NCBI GenBank assembly: GCA_032139905.1
Contig: JAQJDB010000006.1
Location: forward strand, 372,001-436,000
Reading direction: 5' to 3'
DNA: 64,000 nt
From: Nitrospira sp. MA-1
Lineage (GTDB): Bacteria > Nitrospirota > Nitrospiria > Nitrospirales > UBA8639
A program made the translations under genes and the position numbers. The notes under the pieces were generated by a model. That model was not told where the DNA came from. It saw only the letters and a list, made by a program, of their open reading frames with translations, and ran no database searches. Position 1 is the first letter of the stretch; the number at the start of each line of letters is the position of its first letter. This document shows, piece after piece, positions 54,443 through 64,000 of the stretch.

Positions 54443-55192
54443 TTATGACATTTTCGCAGTAGTGGAGCCATCCGTCAGGCAGCGATCTTCGATGATCTGG
54501 CCATCCTGCAGTTGAATCAGCCGGTCAGTTTGAAGGGAGAGTTTTTCGTTGTGGGTCACAATCACGAAGGCAGTCCCATGCGTGTGATTGAGTTTTCGTA
54601 AAAGCGCAAATAACTCATCACCGGTATGTGTATCGAGATTGCCTGTCGGTTCATCAGCCAACACCAGGTCAGGGTGCCGGATCAAGGCTCTAGCTACAGC
54701 GACACGTTGCTGCTCTCCTCCGGATAATTCCCCTGGTTTATGATGCAGGCGGTGAGAGAGTCCCACTTCAGACAGGAGAGATTTTGCCGCGTCCATGGCC
54801 TGCTGTTTGGGAATTTTTTGAATGAGCGCTGGAAGGTAGGTGTTTTCCAATGCGGTAAATTCCGGCAGAAGGTGATGAAATTGAAAGACAAATCCTATGG
54901 ATCGATTCCGGAATCCCGCTAACGCCGTTTCGCTGACCCGGAACATATTCTTGCCTTCAAACAGGACCTCTCCGCTGGTCGGGCGATCCAATGTCCCCAT
55001 AATATGGAGCAACGTACTTTTCCCTGCTCCTGATGCTCCGACAATCGACACCATTTCCTTTCGCGCTAAGGTCATGGTAATGCCGTTGAGGACATGCACC
55101 GTTTGCTTGCCCATCTGAAATGAGCGACAAAGATTGTCAATGGAGACCAATGGCACTTGGGGAGTGAACTCTGGGGCGATGGGGTTATTCAT
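54443..55192 (-). CDS. lolD: Lipoprotein-releasing ABC transporter ATPase LolD
   Basis: A 249-residue ATPase. Walker [12 protein letters not shown]-loop [16 protein letters not shown] with the LolD-typical FHHLLPEF, signature [15 protein letters not shown], and Walker [17 protein letters not shown] are all intact. It overlaps lolC by eight bases. With LolC it extracts lipoproteins from the inner membrane towards LolA. Confidence 0.95.
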   Translation of the reverse strand: MNNPIAPEFTPQVPLVSIDNLCRSFQMGKQTVHVLNGITMTLARKEMVSIVGASGAGKSTLLHIMGTLDRPTSGEVLFEGKNMFRVSETALAGFRNRSIGFVFQFHHLLPEFTALENTYLPALIQKIPKQQAMDAAKSLLSEVGLSHRLHHKPGELSGGEQQRVAVARALIRHPDLVLADEPTGNLDTHTGDELFALLRKLNHTHGTAFVIVTHNEKLSLQTDRLIQLQDGQIIEDRCLTDGSTTAKMS

Positions 55193-56471
55193 AACGTAGT
55201 GCGCTGACTGGATCTAGCTTCGCCGCTTGCCATGAGGGATAGAACGTGGCGGCAAAACTGATGAGGATGGCCGAAGTGGCGACCAACAGCACATCCAAGG
55301 GCAGGATATGAACGGGAATTCGGGATATGTAATAGACGGAAGCGTCGAAGGTCCAATAATTCTGAATGAGCCACAAAAAGGTATAGCCGAGAGGGACCCC
55401 GATGCCTGTTCCCACGATACCGATCACCAAGCCGTTTAGCATGAAAATCCGCATGATGGCTCCTGGCGTGGCGCCCATGGCTTTGAGGATGGCAATTTCA
55501 CGTTGTTTCTCGTTGACGATCATCGTCAAGGTTCCCACGATATTGAACGACGCGACCAGGGTGATTAAGACGAGCAGAAGAAACATCATGGTCTTTTCGA
55601 GTTTCAATGCCGAAAACAAATTGCGATTTAATTGCATCCAATCACGGGCAATGAAGGTGGAACCGAGTGTGGCTTCCAGGCGTTGGGCAATCTGCTGCGC
55701 CAAAAATACATCGTTGACTTTGACTTGAATCCCTGTCACCGTTTCACCGAGATTGAAAAATTTCTGGGCTTCTTCCAGGCTGATATACGATAACGACGAA
55801 TCATATTCGAACATGCCGGATTCGAACACACCGACAACGGCATAGGGTCGAATCTTCGGTGTCATGGTTAACGAAGTCATGGGGCCGACAGGGGACACGA
55901 CGTTGATGGTATCGCCGATAAACACGCCAAGCCGAAAGGCCAGCTCCTTGCCCAAAATAATTCCGGGAGGATTGGAGGGCGCAGGAGTGGGATTGTCCTG
56001 GTCAGAATTGGGAGATGTCGATGTGAGTGGAGTAACTGGGCGAGTCAGGTCAGCCAAATCCCCGAATTTCATGTTCGTTTGTAAATCGGTCACGAGTGTT
56101 TCCTGCGAGGGCTGAATGCCTCGAAGGATGATCCCCTGCACGGCTGTTTTGGAGGTGACGAGCACTTGTTTGAAAATAAACGGGGCAGCCGCTACTACAT
56201 CGGGGACAGCTTCAATCTGACCGACCAGGTCCGCATAGCCTTTCATGTCATTGCTGCCACGTTCCTGGACGATCACATGCGCGGTCGTGCCAAGAATTTT
56301 CGATTGGAGATCCTCCTTAAAGCCGGTCATGATGCCAAGCGTGCCAATGAGTGCTGCGACACCAAGAGTGATCCCGGTGATGGAGATAAACGTGTTCAGC
56401 GAAATCGTTCGTTGCCGACGCTTGGCCCGAAGATACCGCAGCCCGACTAATATCTCATACGGGAGAGTCAC
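55185..56471 (-). CDS. lolC: Lipoprotein-releasing system permease LolC/LolE
   Basis: A 428-residue FtsX-type permease. The N-terminal span (about 24-48) follows RRQRTISLNTFISITGITLGV. A large periplasmic domain covers about 50-280 and three spans follow near 285-310, 330-360 and 385-410. Only one permease is encoded, as in species with a LolCE hybrid (often named LolF). GTG start overlapping lysS by four bases (GTGA). Confidence 0.93.
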   Translation of the reverse strand: MTLPYEILVGLRYLRAKRRQRTISLNTFISITGITLGVAALIGTLGIMTGFKEDLQSKILGTTAHVIVQERGSNDMKGYADLVGQIEAVPDVVAAAPFIFKQVLVTSKTAVQGIILRGIQPSQETLVTDLQTNMKFGDLADLTRPVTPLTSTSPNSDQDNPTPAPSNPPGIILGKELAFRLGVFIGDTINVVSPVGPMTSLTMTPKIRPYAVVGVFESGMFEYDSSLSYISLEEAQKFFNLGETVTGIQVKVNDVFLAQQIAQRLEATLGSTFIARDWMQLNRNLFSALKLEKTMMFLLLVLITLVASFNIVGTLTMIVNEKQREIAILKAMGATPGAIMRIFMLNGLVIGIVGTGIGVPLGYTFLWLIQNYWTFDASVYYISRIPVHILPLDVLLVATSAILISFAATFYPSWQAAKLDPVSALRYE

Positions 56472-57955
56472 AAAGGCCGATCCGGTCGAAGTTGCGGAAA
56501 GAGAATGACATCGCGGATCGAGGCCTGATTGGTGAGGAGCATGACGAGTCGATCAATCCCGATACCTTCCCCTGCGGTGGGAGGCATGCCATATTCAAGG
56601 GCTCGGATAAAGTCCTCGTCCAGATAATGGGCTTCGTCGTCTCCCGCATCCCGCAGGGCCACCTGGGCTTCAAATCGTTGTCGCTGGTCTAACGGATCGT
56701 TTAACTCCGAAAATCCATTCGCTAATTCCCGTCCACCGATAAAGAGTTCAAAGCGGTCTGTCAGGGCCGGGTTGGATTCTTTTTTTCTGGCCAAGGGGGA
56801 AATTTCGATAGGGAAATCGGTAATGAATGTTGGTTGAATCAATGTTGGCTCGACAGTGGCTTCAAAGAGGTTGACGAGAATGTCGACGTGGCTGGCTTTC
56901 GGAGCACAATCAACACCTAACCGTTTTGCCGCGTCCACGGCTTTCTTGTGGTCGGACAAGACCTCAGGGTCTAACTGGTTGACCTCTACGATCGAGTCCA
57001 AATAGGGGAGGCGACGCCAGGGGGGCGCCAGGGAAATGCTTTGCCCCTGGTAATCTACCGTCGGACCTCCGCATACTTCCAGACTTAAGGTGTGAAACAA
57101 CTGTTCGGTCAGGTCCATCAGATCATGATAATCCGCATAGGCCTGATAAAATTCCAACATGGTAAATTCCGGATTATGTATGGTGGAAATGCCTTCATTG
57201 CGGAAATTTCGGTTAACTTCAAAGACGCGCCGGAATCCCCCGACAATGAGGCGCTTGAGGTATAACTCGGGTGCCACACGCAAATATAAGTCCACGTCGA
57301 GGGTATTATGATGAGTCACAAACGGGCGTGCTGTGGCTCCGCCAGGGATGGAATGCATCATCGGCGTTTCCACTTCGAGATATTCCCGTTCCGTGAGGAA
57401 CGAACGAATGGTATTGATGATTCGACTGCGCGTGCGGAATACCTGGTGCACCGATGGATTGGCAATCAAATCCACATAGCGTTGCCGATACCGGGTTTCG
57501 ATGTCGGTGAGTCCATGCCATTTTTCCGGAAGAGGCCGCAGTCCTTTCGTGAGAAAGGTGAGTGTATGCACTTCCACCGTGAGTTCGTCGGTTTTGGTTC
57601 GGAATAACTTGCCTTCCACTCCGATCCAATCCCCTAAATCAAAGGTCTGCGAAAGTTCGTAGGACTGATCCCCAAGCAGATCTTTCTTAAGATAGACCTG
57701 GAGACGATGGCCTTCTTCCTGTAAGGCCGTGAAGGCGGCTTTGCCAAAACGACGCATGGCCACAATGCGTCCGGCCACCGTGCACGAAATCGGGGTCCCT
57801 TCAAGCTCTTCTTTGGTCAAGTCCGAATACGATTGAAGAATGGTCTCAAGCGTGTGGGTGGTGGGAAAACGTGTACCAAAGGGACGGAGGCCACCATCCT
57901 GAAGAGCGTGGAGTTTTTCCAGCCGTTGTTGTCGTTGTTCGTTTAATTCTTCCAT
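56468..57955 (-). CDS. lysS: Lysyl-tRNA synthetase, class II
   Basis: A 495-residue synthetase. The OB-fold anticodon-binding domain (about 60-150, VAGRIVAMRRFGKAAFTALQ) precedes the class II core, with motif 1 in FLTEREYLEVETPMMHS, motif 2 FRNEGISTIHNPEFTMLEFYQAY and motif 3 GIGIDRLVMLLTN. Nothing atypical was seen. It is coupled to lolC (GTGA overlap) and about 200 bases downstream of prfB. Confidence 0.96.
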   Translation of the reverse strand: MEELNEQRQQRLEKLHALQDGGLRPFGTRFPTTHTLETILQSYSDLTKEELEGTPISCTVAGRIVAMRRFGKAAFTALQEEGHRLQVYLKKDLLGDQSYELSQTFDLGDWIGVEGKLFRTKTDELTVEVHTLTFLTKGLRPLPEKWHGLTDIETRYRQRYVDLIANPSVHQVFRTRSRIINTIRSFLTEREYLEVETPMMHSIPGGATARPFVTHHNTLDVDLYLRVAPELYLKRLIVGGFRRVFEVNRNFRNEGISTIHNPEFTMLEFYQAYADYHDLMDLTEQLFHTLSLEVCGGPTVDYQGQSISLAPPWRRLPYLDSIVEVNQLDPEVLSDHKKAVDAAKRLGVDCAPKASHVDILVNLFEATVEPTLIQPTFITDFPIEISPLARKKESNPALTDRFELFIGGRELANGFSELNDPLDQRQRFEAQVALRDAGDDEAHYLDEDFIRALEYGMPPTAGEGIGIDRLVMLLTNQASIRDVILFPQLRPDRPL

Positions 57956-58153
57956 AACTTACATGGCTCTACTGATTCATGAAGGTGAACATTCTCTTAT
58001 ATTCCTCTGGTGAGGTTCGACCACTCTTATGTTAAGGAAACGGCCAAATGATTGAAATATTTAACAACCCCTCGATGGTTGTCTAGCCAGCCTATGGAGC
58101 GCGAATATGTTCGGTGATGAATCATGAAGGCCGAGTATCGGACGTGGATGCTG

Positions 58154-59276
58154 TTAATTGGCCGGCATGTGTGAAGCTTTCGAGGCCTTCATCGTTAAGT
58201 ACGCTTCAATGAAAGAGTCCAGCGCTCCATCCATGACCGCAGCGACATTGCCTGACTCATGGTTGGTCCGGTGGTCCTTGACCATTTGATACGGTTGGAA
58301 CACATACGAGCGAATTTGGCTACCCCAGGCAATATCTTTCTTCTCCCCGACAATATTTTGAAATTCAGCGTCCTTCTTTTGTTGTTCCAGCTCATACAGC
58401 TTGGCTTTTAACACCCGCATGGCGCCAATCCGGTTTTGCAATTGCGACCGTTCATTTTGGCATTGCACCACGGTTCCTGTGGGAAGATGGGTCATGCGAA
58501 TAGCCGTTTCCACCTTGTTCACATTTTGCCCGCCTGCCCCGCCCGCGCGAAAGGTATCGATTTTCAAATCCTTATCGTCAATTTCAATTTCAATATCGTC
58601 GTCCAATTCCGGATAAACCCCCACTGCGGCGAACGAGGTATGTCGACGCTTGTTGGCGTCAAAGGGGGAGATCCGAACCAGCCGGTGCACGCCAGCCTCT
58701 GAATGCAGGTATCCATAGGCCAATGGACCGCCAATGGCCAAGGTTACGCTTTTGATCCCCGCTTCATCGCCTGGTTGCAGATCGATGGTTTCCACTTTGT
58801 ATCCGCGTTCCTGTGCCCATCGAAGATACATGCGCATGAGCATCTGTGCCCAGTCCTGGGATTCGGTTCCCCCTGCTCCGGGATTAATGCTGAGAATGGC
58901 ATTATTCTGGTCATGTTCGTCCGATAACAGTTGTTCCAAGCGCCAGGCTTCCAGCGTGGCCTCAATGTCTTTAATGCCCTTGCTCCACTCGGCTTCCAGT
59001 TCCGGATCGCCCTGTTGGCCAATCAGATCAAGAATGGCGAGAAGGTCATCCCGTTGCTGGTCGAGTTGGTGAAGGCGTGCGAGTTGGCGTTCGATCTCGG
59101 ATTGACGTCGTCCGGCTTTGGCGGCCTGACGGGGGTTGTTCCAAAAATCCGGTTGGGAGGTCTCCCGCTCGAGTTCTTCCAGTTCAGTTGTTAGCCGGGG
59201 AACGTCAAAGATACCTCCGGAATTCCAGAATGGTGTCGTTGATTTTTTCCATTCGAATGCGAATATCTTCGAGCAT
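58154..59276 (-). CDS. prfB: Peptide chain release factor 2 with programmed +1 frameshift
   Basis: The gene is split into a 23-codon start frame (ATG 59276, AGAGGAG upstream) ending in CTT TGA and a long frame that opens after the shift, together encoding 373 residues. The second part has the release-factor tripeptide SPF in [11 protein letters not shown] and the catalytic GGQ in [14 protein letters not shown]. An N-terminal helical domain is also present. Recognition of UGA by RF2 at its own shift site gives autoregulation. Annotating only the ATG at 58939 would miss the first 110 residues. Confidence 0.95.
59204..59219 (-). promoter_or_regulatory. Programmed frameshift signal of prfB
   Basis: On the minus strand CGGAGG (an internal Shine-Dalgarno), TAT, then CTT TGA C. 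CTT slips to TTT so that GAC is read after it, the pattern known in E. coli RF2. Confidence 0.93.
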
Positions 59277-59296
59277 GGGCAGCACTCCTCTCGTGG

Positions 59297-60925
59297 CTAT
59301 ATCGGTGAAGACCGTGGTTTGCGCGTGGAAAGCGGTGTGGTAAACCGACACCAAGTAAACAAAATACCAGCCATTATAACACAACCCCAACTAAAGACAT
59401 CCCCAAATTGCGTATAAAAGGTGGGTGATGAGGAACGGAGTGGCACTAATCCCATCACCGCCTGTTCTGAGAAAATTGATGTCTGGGAAAGGATGAGTCC
59501 GTCCGGGGCAATGAAGCCGGAAATGCCGGTATTGGCTGATCTGGCAAAGGCCAAATGATTTTCCACGGCACGAAAGACGACCATGCCGAAATGTTGATAC
59601 GGCGCAGCAGAATCCCCGAACCAGGCATCATTGGTAATGGTGACGAGGAAATTGGCACCCTCCTGGGCCATCCGGCGAACCAGATCAGGAAAAATCACCT
59701 CGAAACAAATAGCCACTCCGAATCTCGGACCACTGTCGGGGGGCACCGTTGGGACTTGCATGGTCATGACTCCCTGGCCGGATTTGAAGTCGCCGATCCC
59801 CACCACGAGCTTATCCAGAAAAAAGAGAATTGACCGCAAGGGAATGTATTCCCCAAAGGGCACCAGATGCCGCTTATCATACCGGTCTGAGACCCGACCT
59901 TCAGCCGTCACCAGAAAGGCACTGTTATACAAATACGGCCGGCCGTCTTGTTGAAATCGAAGCGTGGGGCTGCCAAATAGCAATGAGCTGTGCGTATCTT
60001 TTGCAATATCAAGGACCTGGCTCTGATAGGCGGGTTCCCGCTCGAAGAGAAACGGTGTGGCCGCTTCCGGCCAAATGAGCAGATCGGTATTCTTTCCGGC
60101 TTGTTGGCTGAGCGAGGTGTAGCGTCGGAGTGTCTCATCCCGGTAGGCCTCGTTCCATTTGACGGCTTGATCAATATTGGCTTGGACCAACCCAATCGAC
60201 AGCGTGCGTGCCGAGGCGTCAAGGTTGGCTTGTTCCTGCATCCGCCAGGCTCCATAGGCCAAAACGAGACTCAGCGCGCAGCCAAAGCCTGCTACGGACG
60301 CCCAGGGTCCGGGAAGGGGCAAGCCACGTGTTTTGGCGTAAATCCACAAGAGGAGGGAGGTTAGCGCAACATTTCCCATGACGAGTAAAAATGACACGCC
60401 ATAGACTCCCGTCACGTCGGCAAATTGAATAACCGCAAGCCATTGGTATTGGGAATAGCCCAAGAGCGCCCAGGGAAACCCGCTTAACGCATAGGTTCGC
60501 ACAAATTCCAAGGCGACCCACAAGGCGGGGGCTCCCAGCCACAAGAGGTTGGGACACGTGCGTTGGAACTTGGCATATCCCCAGCCATAGATGCCCATGT
60601 ATAGGCCAAGATAAGCAGCCAAAAGGAGCATCAACAGGGCACTTACGATGAACGGCACTTGACCAAATTGATGCATGGCCGTGATGACCCATGTCACGGT
60701 TCCCGCAAAGGCGATGGTTCCCGACAGCCATCCGTAAAGCAACGCCCGTCTTGGCGGGAGGTCATGAATGATCATGTGGAGGGGAATCAACACCAACCAG
60801 GCCAGCCAACCGAGATCAAAGGGCGGGAAGCTCAGAGGATGAAGGATACCGATGAAGGCGAGAGCGAAAAAAAGGGCCCCTGCCCTGCGAGACGGAAAGG
60901 AAAAAGGTGGAATGGTCTGCCCCAC
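59297..60925 (-). CDS. lnt: Apolipoprotein N-acyltransferase
   Basis: A 542-residue inner-membrane enzyme adding the third acyl chain to lipoproteins. About six N-terminal spans are followed by a nitrilase-type periplasmic domain with Glu in IWPEAATPFL, Lys in YDKRHLVPFGEYIP and Cys in VAICFEVIFPDL. A final span anchors the C-terminus. The GTG start has a poor ribosome-binding site. prfB begins 20 bases after its stop, and lolCD lie downstream in the same direction, grouping lipoprotein maturation and sorting. Confidence 0.94.
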   Translation of the reverse strand: MGQTIPPFSFPSRRAGALFFALAFIGILHPLSFPPFDLGWLAWLVLIPLHMIIHDLPPRRALLYGWLSGTIAFAGTVTWVITAMHQFGQVPFIVSALLMLLLAAYLGLYMGIYGWGYAKFQRTCPNLLWLGAPALWVALEFVRTYALSGFPWALLGYSQYQWLAVIQFADVTGVYGVSFLLVMGNVALTSLLLWIYAKTRGLPLPGPWASVAGFGCALSLVLAYGAWRMQEQANLDASARTLSIGLVQANIDQAVKWNEAYRDETLRRYTSLSQQAGKNTDLLIWPEAATPFLFEREPAYQSQVLDIAKDTHSSLLFGSPTLRFQQDGRPYLYNSAFLVTAEGRVSDRYDKRHLVPFGEYIPLRSILFFLDKLVVGIGDFKSGQGVMTMQVPTVPPDSGPRFGVAICFEVIFPDLVRRMAQEGANFLVTITNDAWFGDSAAPYQHFGMVVFRAVENHLAFARSANTGISGFIAPDGLILSQTSIFSEQAVMGLVPLRSSSPTFYTQFGDVFSWGCVIMAGILFTWCRFTTPLSTRKPRSSPI

Positions 60926-61142
60926 GTCAAAAGGGACCCACGGTGGTTTTCAGGGGCGAGCCCTGCTGTCGTATCAGGTGCGGCCGTATGGTCAATCCGG
61001 AATAATACCCAGGAATCAGTAGAGATTTCGGCTGGAAAGGGAAGAAGTAATGATAACAGTCGAACTGATGAACACGATTCAGGGCTACAAGAACGCCAAA
61101 TGGGACATACCGTTCACCTCGCATGAACGGCCCTAGGAACGA

Positions 61143-61334
61143 CTAGACGGCTTTTTGGACCAATCCGGACCGCAGGCAACGGGTGCAGACCTTGATGCGT
61201 TGAGCGGCACCTTTCACCAGTGCACGTACCGTTCGCAGATTTGGGCGAAAAATTCTTTTTGTCCGATTATTCGCGTGGCTGACATTATTTCCCACTAAGC
61301 GGTTTTTTCCGCACACGTCACATGAAAAAGCCAT
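61143..61334 (-). CDS. rpmB: 50S ribosomal protein L28
   Basis: A 63-residue protein with CDVCGK near the start and CTRCLRSG near the end. The four cysteines form the zinc-binding (C+) version of L28. GGGAGAAG precedes the ATG, and a promoter candidate lies about 70 bases upstream. It is the first gene of the series leading to lnt. Confidence 0.95.
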   Translation of the reverse strand: MAFSCDVCGKNRLVGNNVSHANNRTKRIFRPNLRTVRALVKGAAQRIKVCTRCLRSGLVQKAV

Positions 61335-61668
61335 GGTCTTCTCCCTGGATATTTAAAATGACCGAATTGTCGATTAGAGTCTGTTTGTTACCACAGGTGC
61401 CATTGTACACACAAGCCCCTGACAATCAAAGCAGTTCTTATGTTGGAAAATAGAGGCGAACGATTCTACCATTACCTCATGTAAGGAGGAATGGTATCTG
61501 GGAGACTGGGTGGAATGGAAAAAAAGTGCGGACATCCCACCACGGATCGAAACATAACCCCATAAAATTCGACTATCTTTGCAGAGACTGGTCGTGACCT
61601 ATTCAGTCCGCCAAGTTTCACCACCTACGGTTAGATTAAGAGGGAATGGCCGCACGGGTCTGTCATGC
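61335..61668. other. Intergenic region upstream of rpmB
   Basis: No gene recognised. It holds the rpmB promoter candidate and the end of the large minus-strand gene. No T-run hairpin was recognised after that gene's stop. Confidence 0.4.
61402..61429 (-). promoter_or_regulatory. Candidate sigma-70-type promoter of rpmB
   Basis: Minus-strand TTGATT, 16 bases, TACAAT. Transcription would start about 60 bases ahead of rpmB. Confidence 0.4.
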
Positions 61669-63987
61669 TTACGATGGACATTTGATCTCCGTGAGATCAA
61701 GAGCCACGGTCGGGTCTAAAAATCCGATTTTCATCCATGGGAAATCGGGGTACAAACTATTTACATTATTATCTACATCCTCATAGGAGAGGTGCGCGGA
61801 ATATTGAATGGTTGCCGTGTTGTCCTTATCCGACTCCGGTGATTTGGCATAATCGATATTCAGGGAATAGGGTTTCAAAGCGCTGTCCCAACTGTTAGAG
61901 ACTTTCTTTTCCTCTATCCAACCCCCGTCACTTTTTGTTCTGAACCACGCAAGGGCAAGAGACGCCTGTTTGAGATGCTCTTTGTCCTTCTCTTTTATCT
62001 TTATATCCCAGTGTCCACCTAAGTTTCCAATCGTGAGTATTTTTAACTGAAATGAATAGGTACAATTCGCGTTCGTTCCCAGTTGCAATTTTGTCTCCCG
62101 GTGCGCTGCGGCTTTGGCGGTATATTGTAAGTTTGAGTCAGCGGAAGGTGTTATCGCGGCCCAAATATGGGGCCCCGTTTGATCACCCGCATTAGGGGAG
62201 GCATTATTGTATCCAATTTTAGGTACCCAGGTTGATGTGGCATTTTCCCAATGTGTAAAGGGGCTGACTCCGAATCTCCCAAGTCCTTTTCCGAATCCCC
62301 CGGATGTGGCAAGGGGAGAATAGGTGAAGTAGCCGTAGGGATAGCCCAGATTGGCATACAAGTAATACTGAAAACACGGGCCACGTGGATTCCCAAGATG
62401 GGTACAGGTGACCGGAGATGCATCATCGGCGATCCCGTAGCGCAGACTTACAGCGTAATTGCTCCCTTCAGTTAGGGCTTTCTTCCCTTTGTCGATAAAG
62501 GTGATCGCAAAGTTGGTCCCCTTGTCACTATCCTTCGTGAACGTGATGTCAAAGGTCAAAGGATCAATGGTGACATAATTGCCATCGAAAGCCAGCCGTC
62601 CCCAATTGGTAATAAACTTAGAGTCGTTTGCAGTAGAGTTCCATCCCACAAACTCAATTGGTTTGCCCGCGTCGGCCTGAGCAATCAATGTGTTTCCTTG
62701 CTTGACGACATATTGGCCATTAGCCCCACGCAAGTAACCTAGAGCATTTTTGTCTGCTGAAAGTCCGGTATATTCAAATGTAAACGTCTCCCATGCGCCT
62801 AAAGTCCGACTATTCGCCATCACGACATCTTTTTTCTTTGATACGAATGTGATTTGGTTAAAATTCCGATCTCTCAAGACTACGTTGACCGTTTGATTTG
62901 GCAATAATTGGACACGCTTGGGACCAGTCACCTCATAACGACCCAAGGGCACATTGCGGAAATCATACCGAATAAGTCGGTACTCATTATTGTGTCCCAT
63001 AATGGTTGAAGTATCGCCGGACTCCTTCCAGTTGATATATCGAAGTCCCGCAAACTGGCTGGCCGTGCCCGTGCCAGAACTATTGTAGGGTTGTCCCTTG
63101 ATCGTGATGGTGTTGGTTTTTTCATCGACCGTAAATCGGTCTGGTGTATATTCTGACGTCCCAACGGTTCCTGTCCCAGCCCATCCAATCGTTTCCGTAG
63201 GTCCTGGGGTTTGTATTCCGGGAGGCAGCAAATGGTAGGCCAGATATAGGGAGCCATCCTTCTCTTTCGCGCCACGGGCGCTGACGCACAGTCCTACTGA
63301 TCCCACTTCTCCCGAATTCAGGCTAATGGTAGAGACGGCGAGTTGATAACTGGAGCTACCATAATATTTGTTGGCTATGGCTGGATGCTTTTTCCAAGGC
63401 GTTGGCTTCCCTTGATATCCGGCTAGGGATGTAATGATGAACCGCTCGGGCCCTGCATTCGCAAGCGCCCAGACTTTGGCCATCTGTAACCCTGAGGGAC
63501 AATCGGCAATCGTGGGGAGGAGGGGGGGAGGTACAAACGGCCCGGAATAGGTGAAGTCAAGTTCGAATCCCGTTTGGTTTTGATCATTGGCTGACAAAAC
63601 CCTGGCCGTCAGAGCTCCCTGGGGTGGGGCGTTTGGATCAGGGGAAGCATTAACCGAAGAGAGACTACTCCTTCCTAGAACGCGATGCGAGATGAAATCC
63701 ACCCGTTGCAAAATAAGGCTGGTGCTATTCTCCCATATTAACCCTAGGTCTGAGGTGCTGGCGTTTGTGGCGTTAAAGGCGTCCCGCGCAATGGCATAGT
63801 TGGTTCCCAGTACTACCGTTTGCTCCACAACTTCCCGGAAGGATTCAAATTGGTCCAAGATATTCTTTAAATAGTTCAGGTACTGAGATTTGATGGATGA
63901 GTTCTCCAATGGTACCGGTAGAACATGGGCACAGTTCACGTACAAATTCAAGCCCTTCGATTGCAGCAGGACATATCTCATAAACAT
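61669..63987 (-). CDS. Large protein of unknown function, probably extracytoplasmic; 5' end may lie outside the window
   Basis: At least 772 residues. The frame stays open to the right edge, and the first ATG here is not followed by a signal peptide, so the real start is probably beyond the window. The first 100 residues are helical (FESFREVVEQTVVLG). Most of the rest is predicted beta-rich, with many Gly, Asn, Thr and aromatic residues, and scattered cysteines (CTHLGNPRGPC, NCTYSFQ) suggest disulfides. No catalytic motif, repeat unit or anchor was identified, and I do not recognise the family. Confidence 0.6.
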   Translation of the reverse strand: MFMRYVLLQSKGLNLYVNCAHVLPVPLENSSIKSQYLNYLKNILDQFESFREVVEQTVVLGTNYAIARDAFNATNASTSDLGLIWENSTSLILQRVDFISHRVLGRSSLSSVNASPDPNAPPQGALTARVLSANDQNQTGFELDFTYSGPFVPPPLLPTIADCPSGLQMAKVWALANAGPERFIITSLAGYQGKPTPWKKHPAIANKYYGSSSYQLAVSTISLNSGEVGSVGLCVSARGAKEKDGSLYLAYHLLPPGIQTPGPTETIGWAGTGTVGTSEYTPDRFTVDEKTNTITIKGQPYNSSGTGTASQFAGLRYINWKESGDTSTIMGHNNEYRLIRYDFRNVPLGRYEVTGPKRVQLLPNQTVNVVLRDRNFNQITFVSKKKDVVMANSRTLGAWETFTFEYTGLSADKNALGYLRGANGQYVVKQGNTLIAQADAGKPIEFVGWNSTANDSKFITNWGRLAFDGNYVTIDPLTFDITFTKDSDKGTNFAITFIDKGKKALTEGSNYAVSLRYGIADDASPVTCTHLGNPRGPCFQYYLYANLGYPYGYFTYSPLATSGGFGKGLGRFGVSPFTHWENATSTWVPKIGYNNASPNAGDQTGPHIWAAITPSADSNLQYTAKAAAHRETKLQLGTNANCTYSFQLKILTIGNLGGHWDIKIKEKDKEHLKQASLALAWFRTKSDGGWIEEKKVSNSWDSALKPYSLNIDYAKSPESDKDNTATIQYSAHLSYEDVDNNVNSLYPDFPWMKIGFLDPTVALDLTEIKCPS

Positions 63988-64000
63988 TGACTCTATCCAT

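Noticed and set aside
60927-61124. 65-codon frame between rpmB and lnt
   Set aside because: No ribosome-binding site or recognisable sequence; could be leader DNA.

Overview
The window looks like chromosomal DNA of a diderm (Gram-negative type) bacterium. Lipoprotein sorting (lolC, lolD) and apolipoprotein acylation (lnt) genes, several lipoproteins and secreted proteins, and a pentaheme cytochrome with a small His-rich metal-binding protein are all present. Overall flavour and gene content fit the phylum Nitrospirota (Nitrospira-like nitrite oxidisers). This is a recollection-based inference, not a database result. Most genes are housekeeping genes in compact, often overlapping operons. They are broken up by accessory stretches rich in short signalling proteins, small membrane or zinc proteins and one insertion sequence.

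Layout. 0-7.3 kb: the end of a SUMF1-family gene, a cupin, a J-domain protein with a degenerate HPD motif, a tiny zinc protein, the B12-dependent ribonucleotide reductase nrdJ and two small membrane proteins. 7.3-13.1 kb: a TrkH potassium channel subunit, the tandem methylthiotransferases mtaB-miaB and an HDOD signalling protein. 13.3-23 kb is accessory: a 2H phosphoesterase, a HIRAN-membrane protein, a 34-residue membrane microprotein, an FG-GAP repeat protein, a response regulator broken by an in-frame stop, two STAS proteins, a PilZ protein, a complete IS3-family element and tRNA-Arg(ACG). 23.2-31.7 kb: rusA-like, orphan mraZ, FmdB, ComF, and an ABC ATPase and FtsX-type permease separated by pyrD and a divergent LuxR-type gene, then bioB.

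31.7-45.5 kb is a dense core block. It holds rplU-rpmA-obgE-proB-nadD-rsfS-bioB on the minus strand, ilvE on plus, the gap-pgk-tpiA-secG glycolytic operon, trpS with an M50 protease and an LpoA-like PBP activator, and xerD. 45.7-54.3 kb is a plus-strand run of less familiar genes: zinc ribbon, exported flavodoxin, two hypothetical proteins (one with a degenerate PD-(D/E)XK-like core), histone-deacetylase-like amidohydrolase, pentaheme cytochrome, rhodanese, SmbP-like protein, nitrilase-family amidase and a coiled-coil lipoprotein with an HhH-like end. 54.4-61.3 kb is a second core operon, rpmB, lnt, prfB (with its programmed +1 frameshift), lysS, lolC and lolD. The window ends inside a large, probably extracytoplasmic protein of unknown function.

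How the genes work together: obgE, rsfS, rplU, rpmA, rpmB, prfB, lysS, trpS, mtaB, miaB and the tRNA serve translation. gap, pgk, tpiA, proB, ilvE, nadD, bioB, pyrD and nrdJ serve central and precursor metabolism. lnt and lolCD process and sort lipoproteins, including candidates in this window. HDOD, STAS, PilZ, receiver and LuxR genes suggest signalling. No CRISPR array, prophage or clear defence island was seen. The most notable oddities are the nonsense-split response regulator, the HED J-domain protein with a repeated C-terminal module, the 34-residue membrane protein, the split ABC/pyrD locus and the exported flavodoxin neighbourhood.
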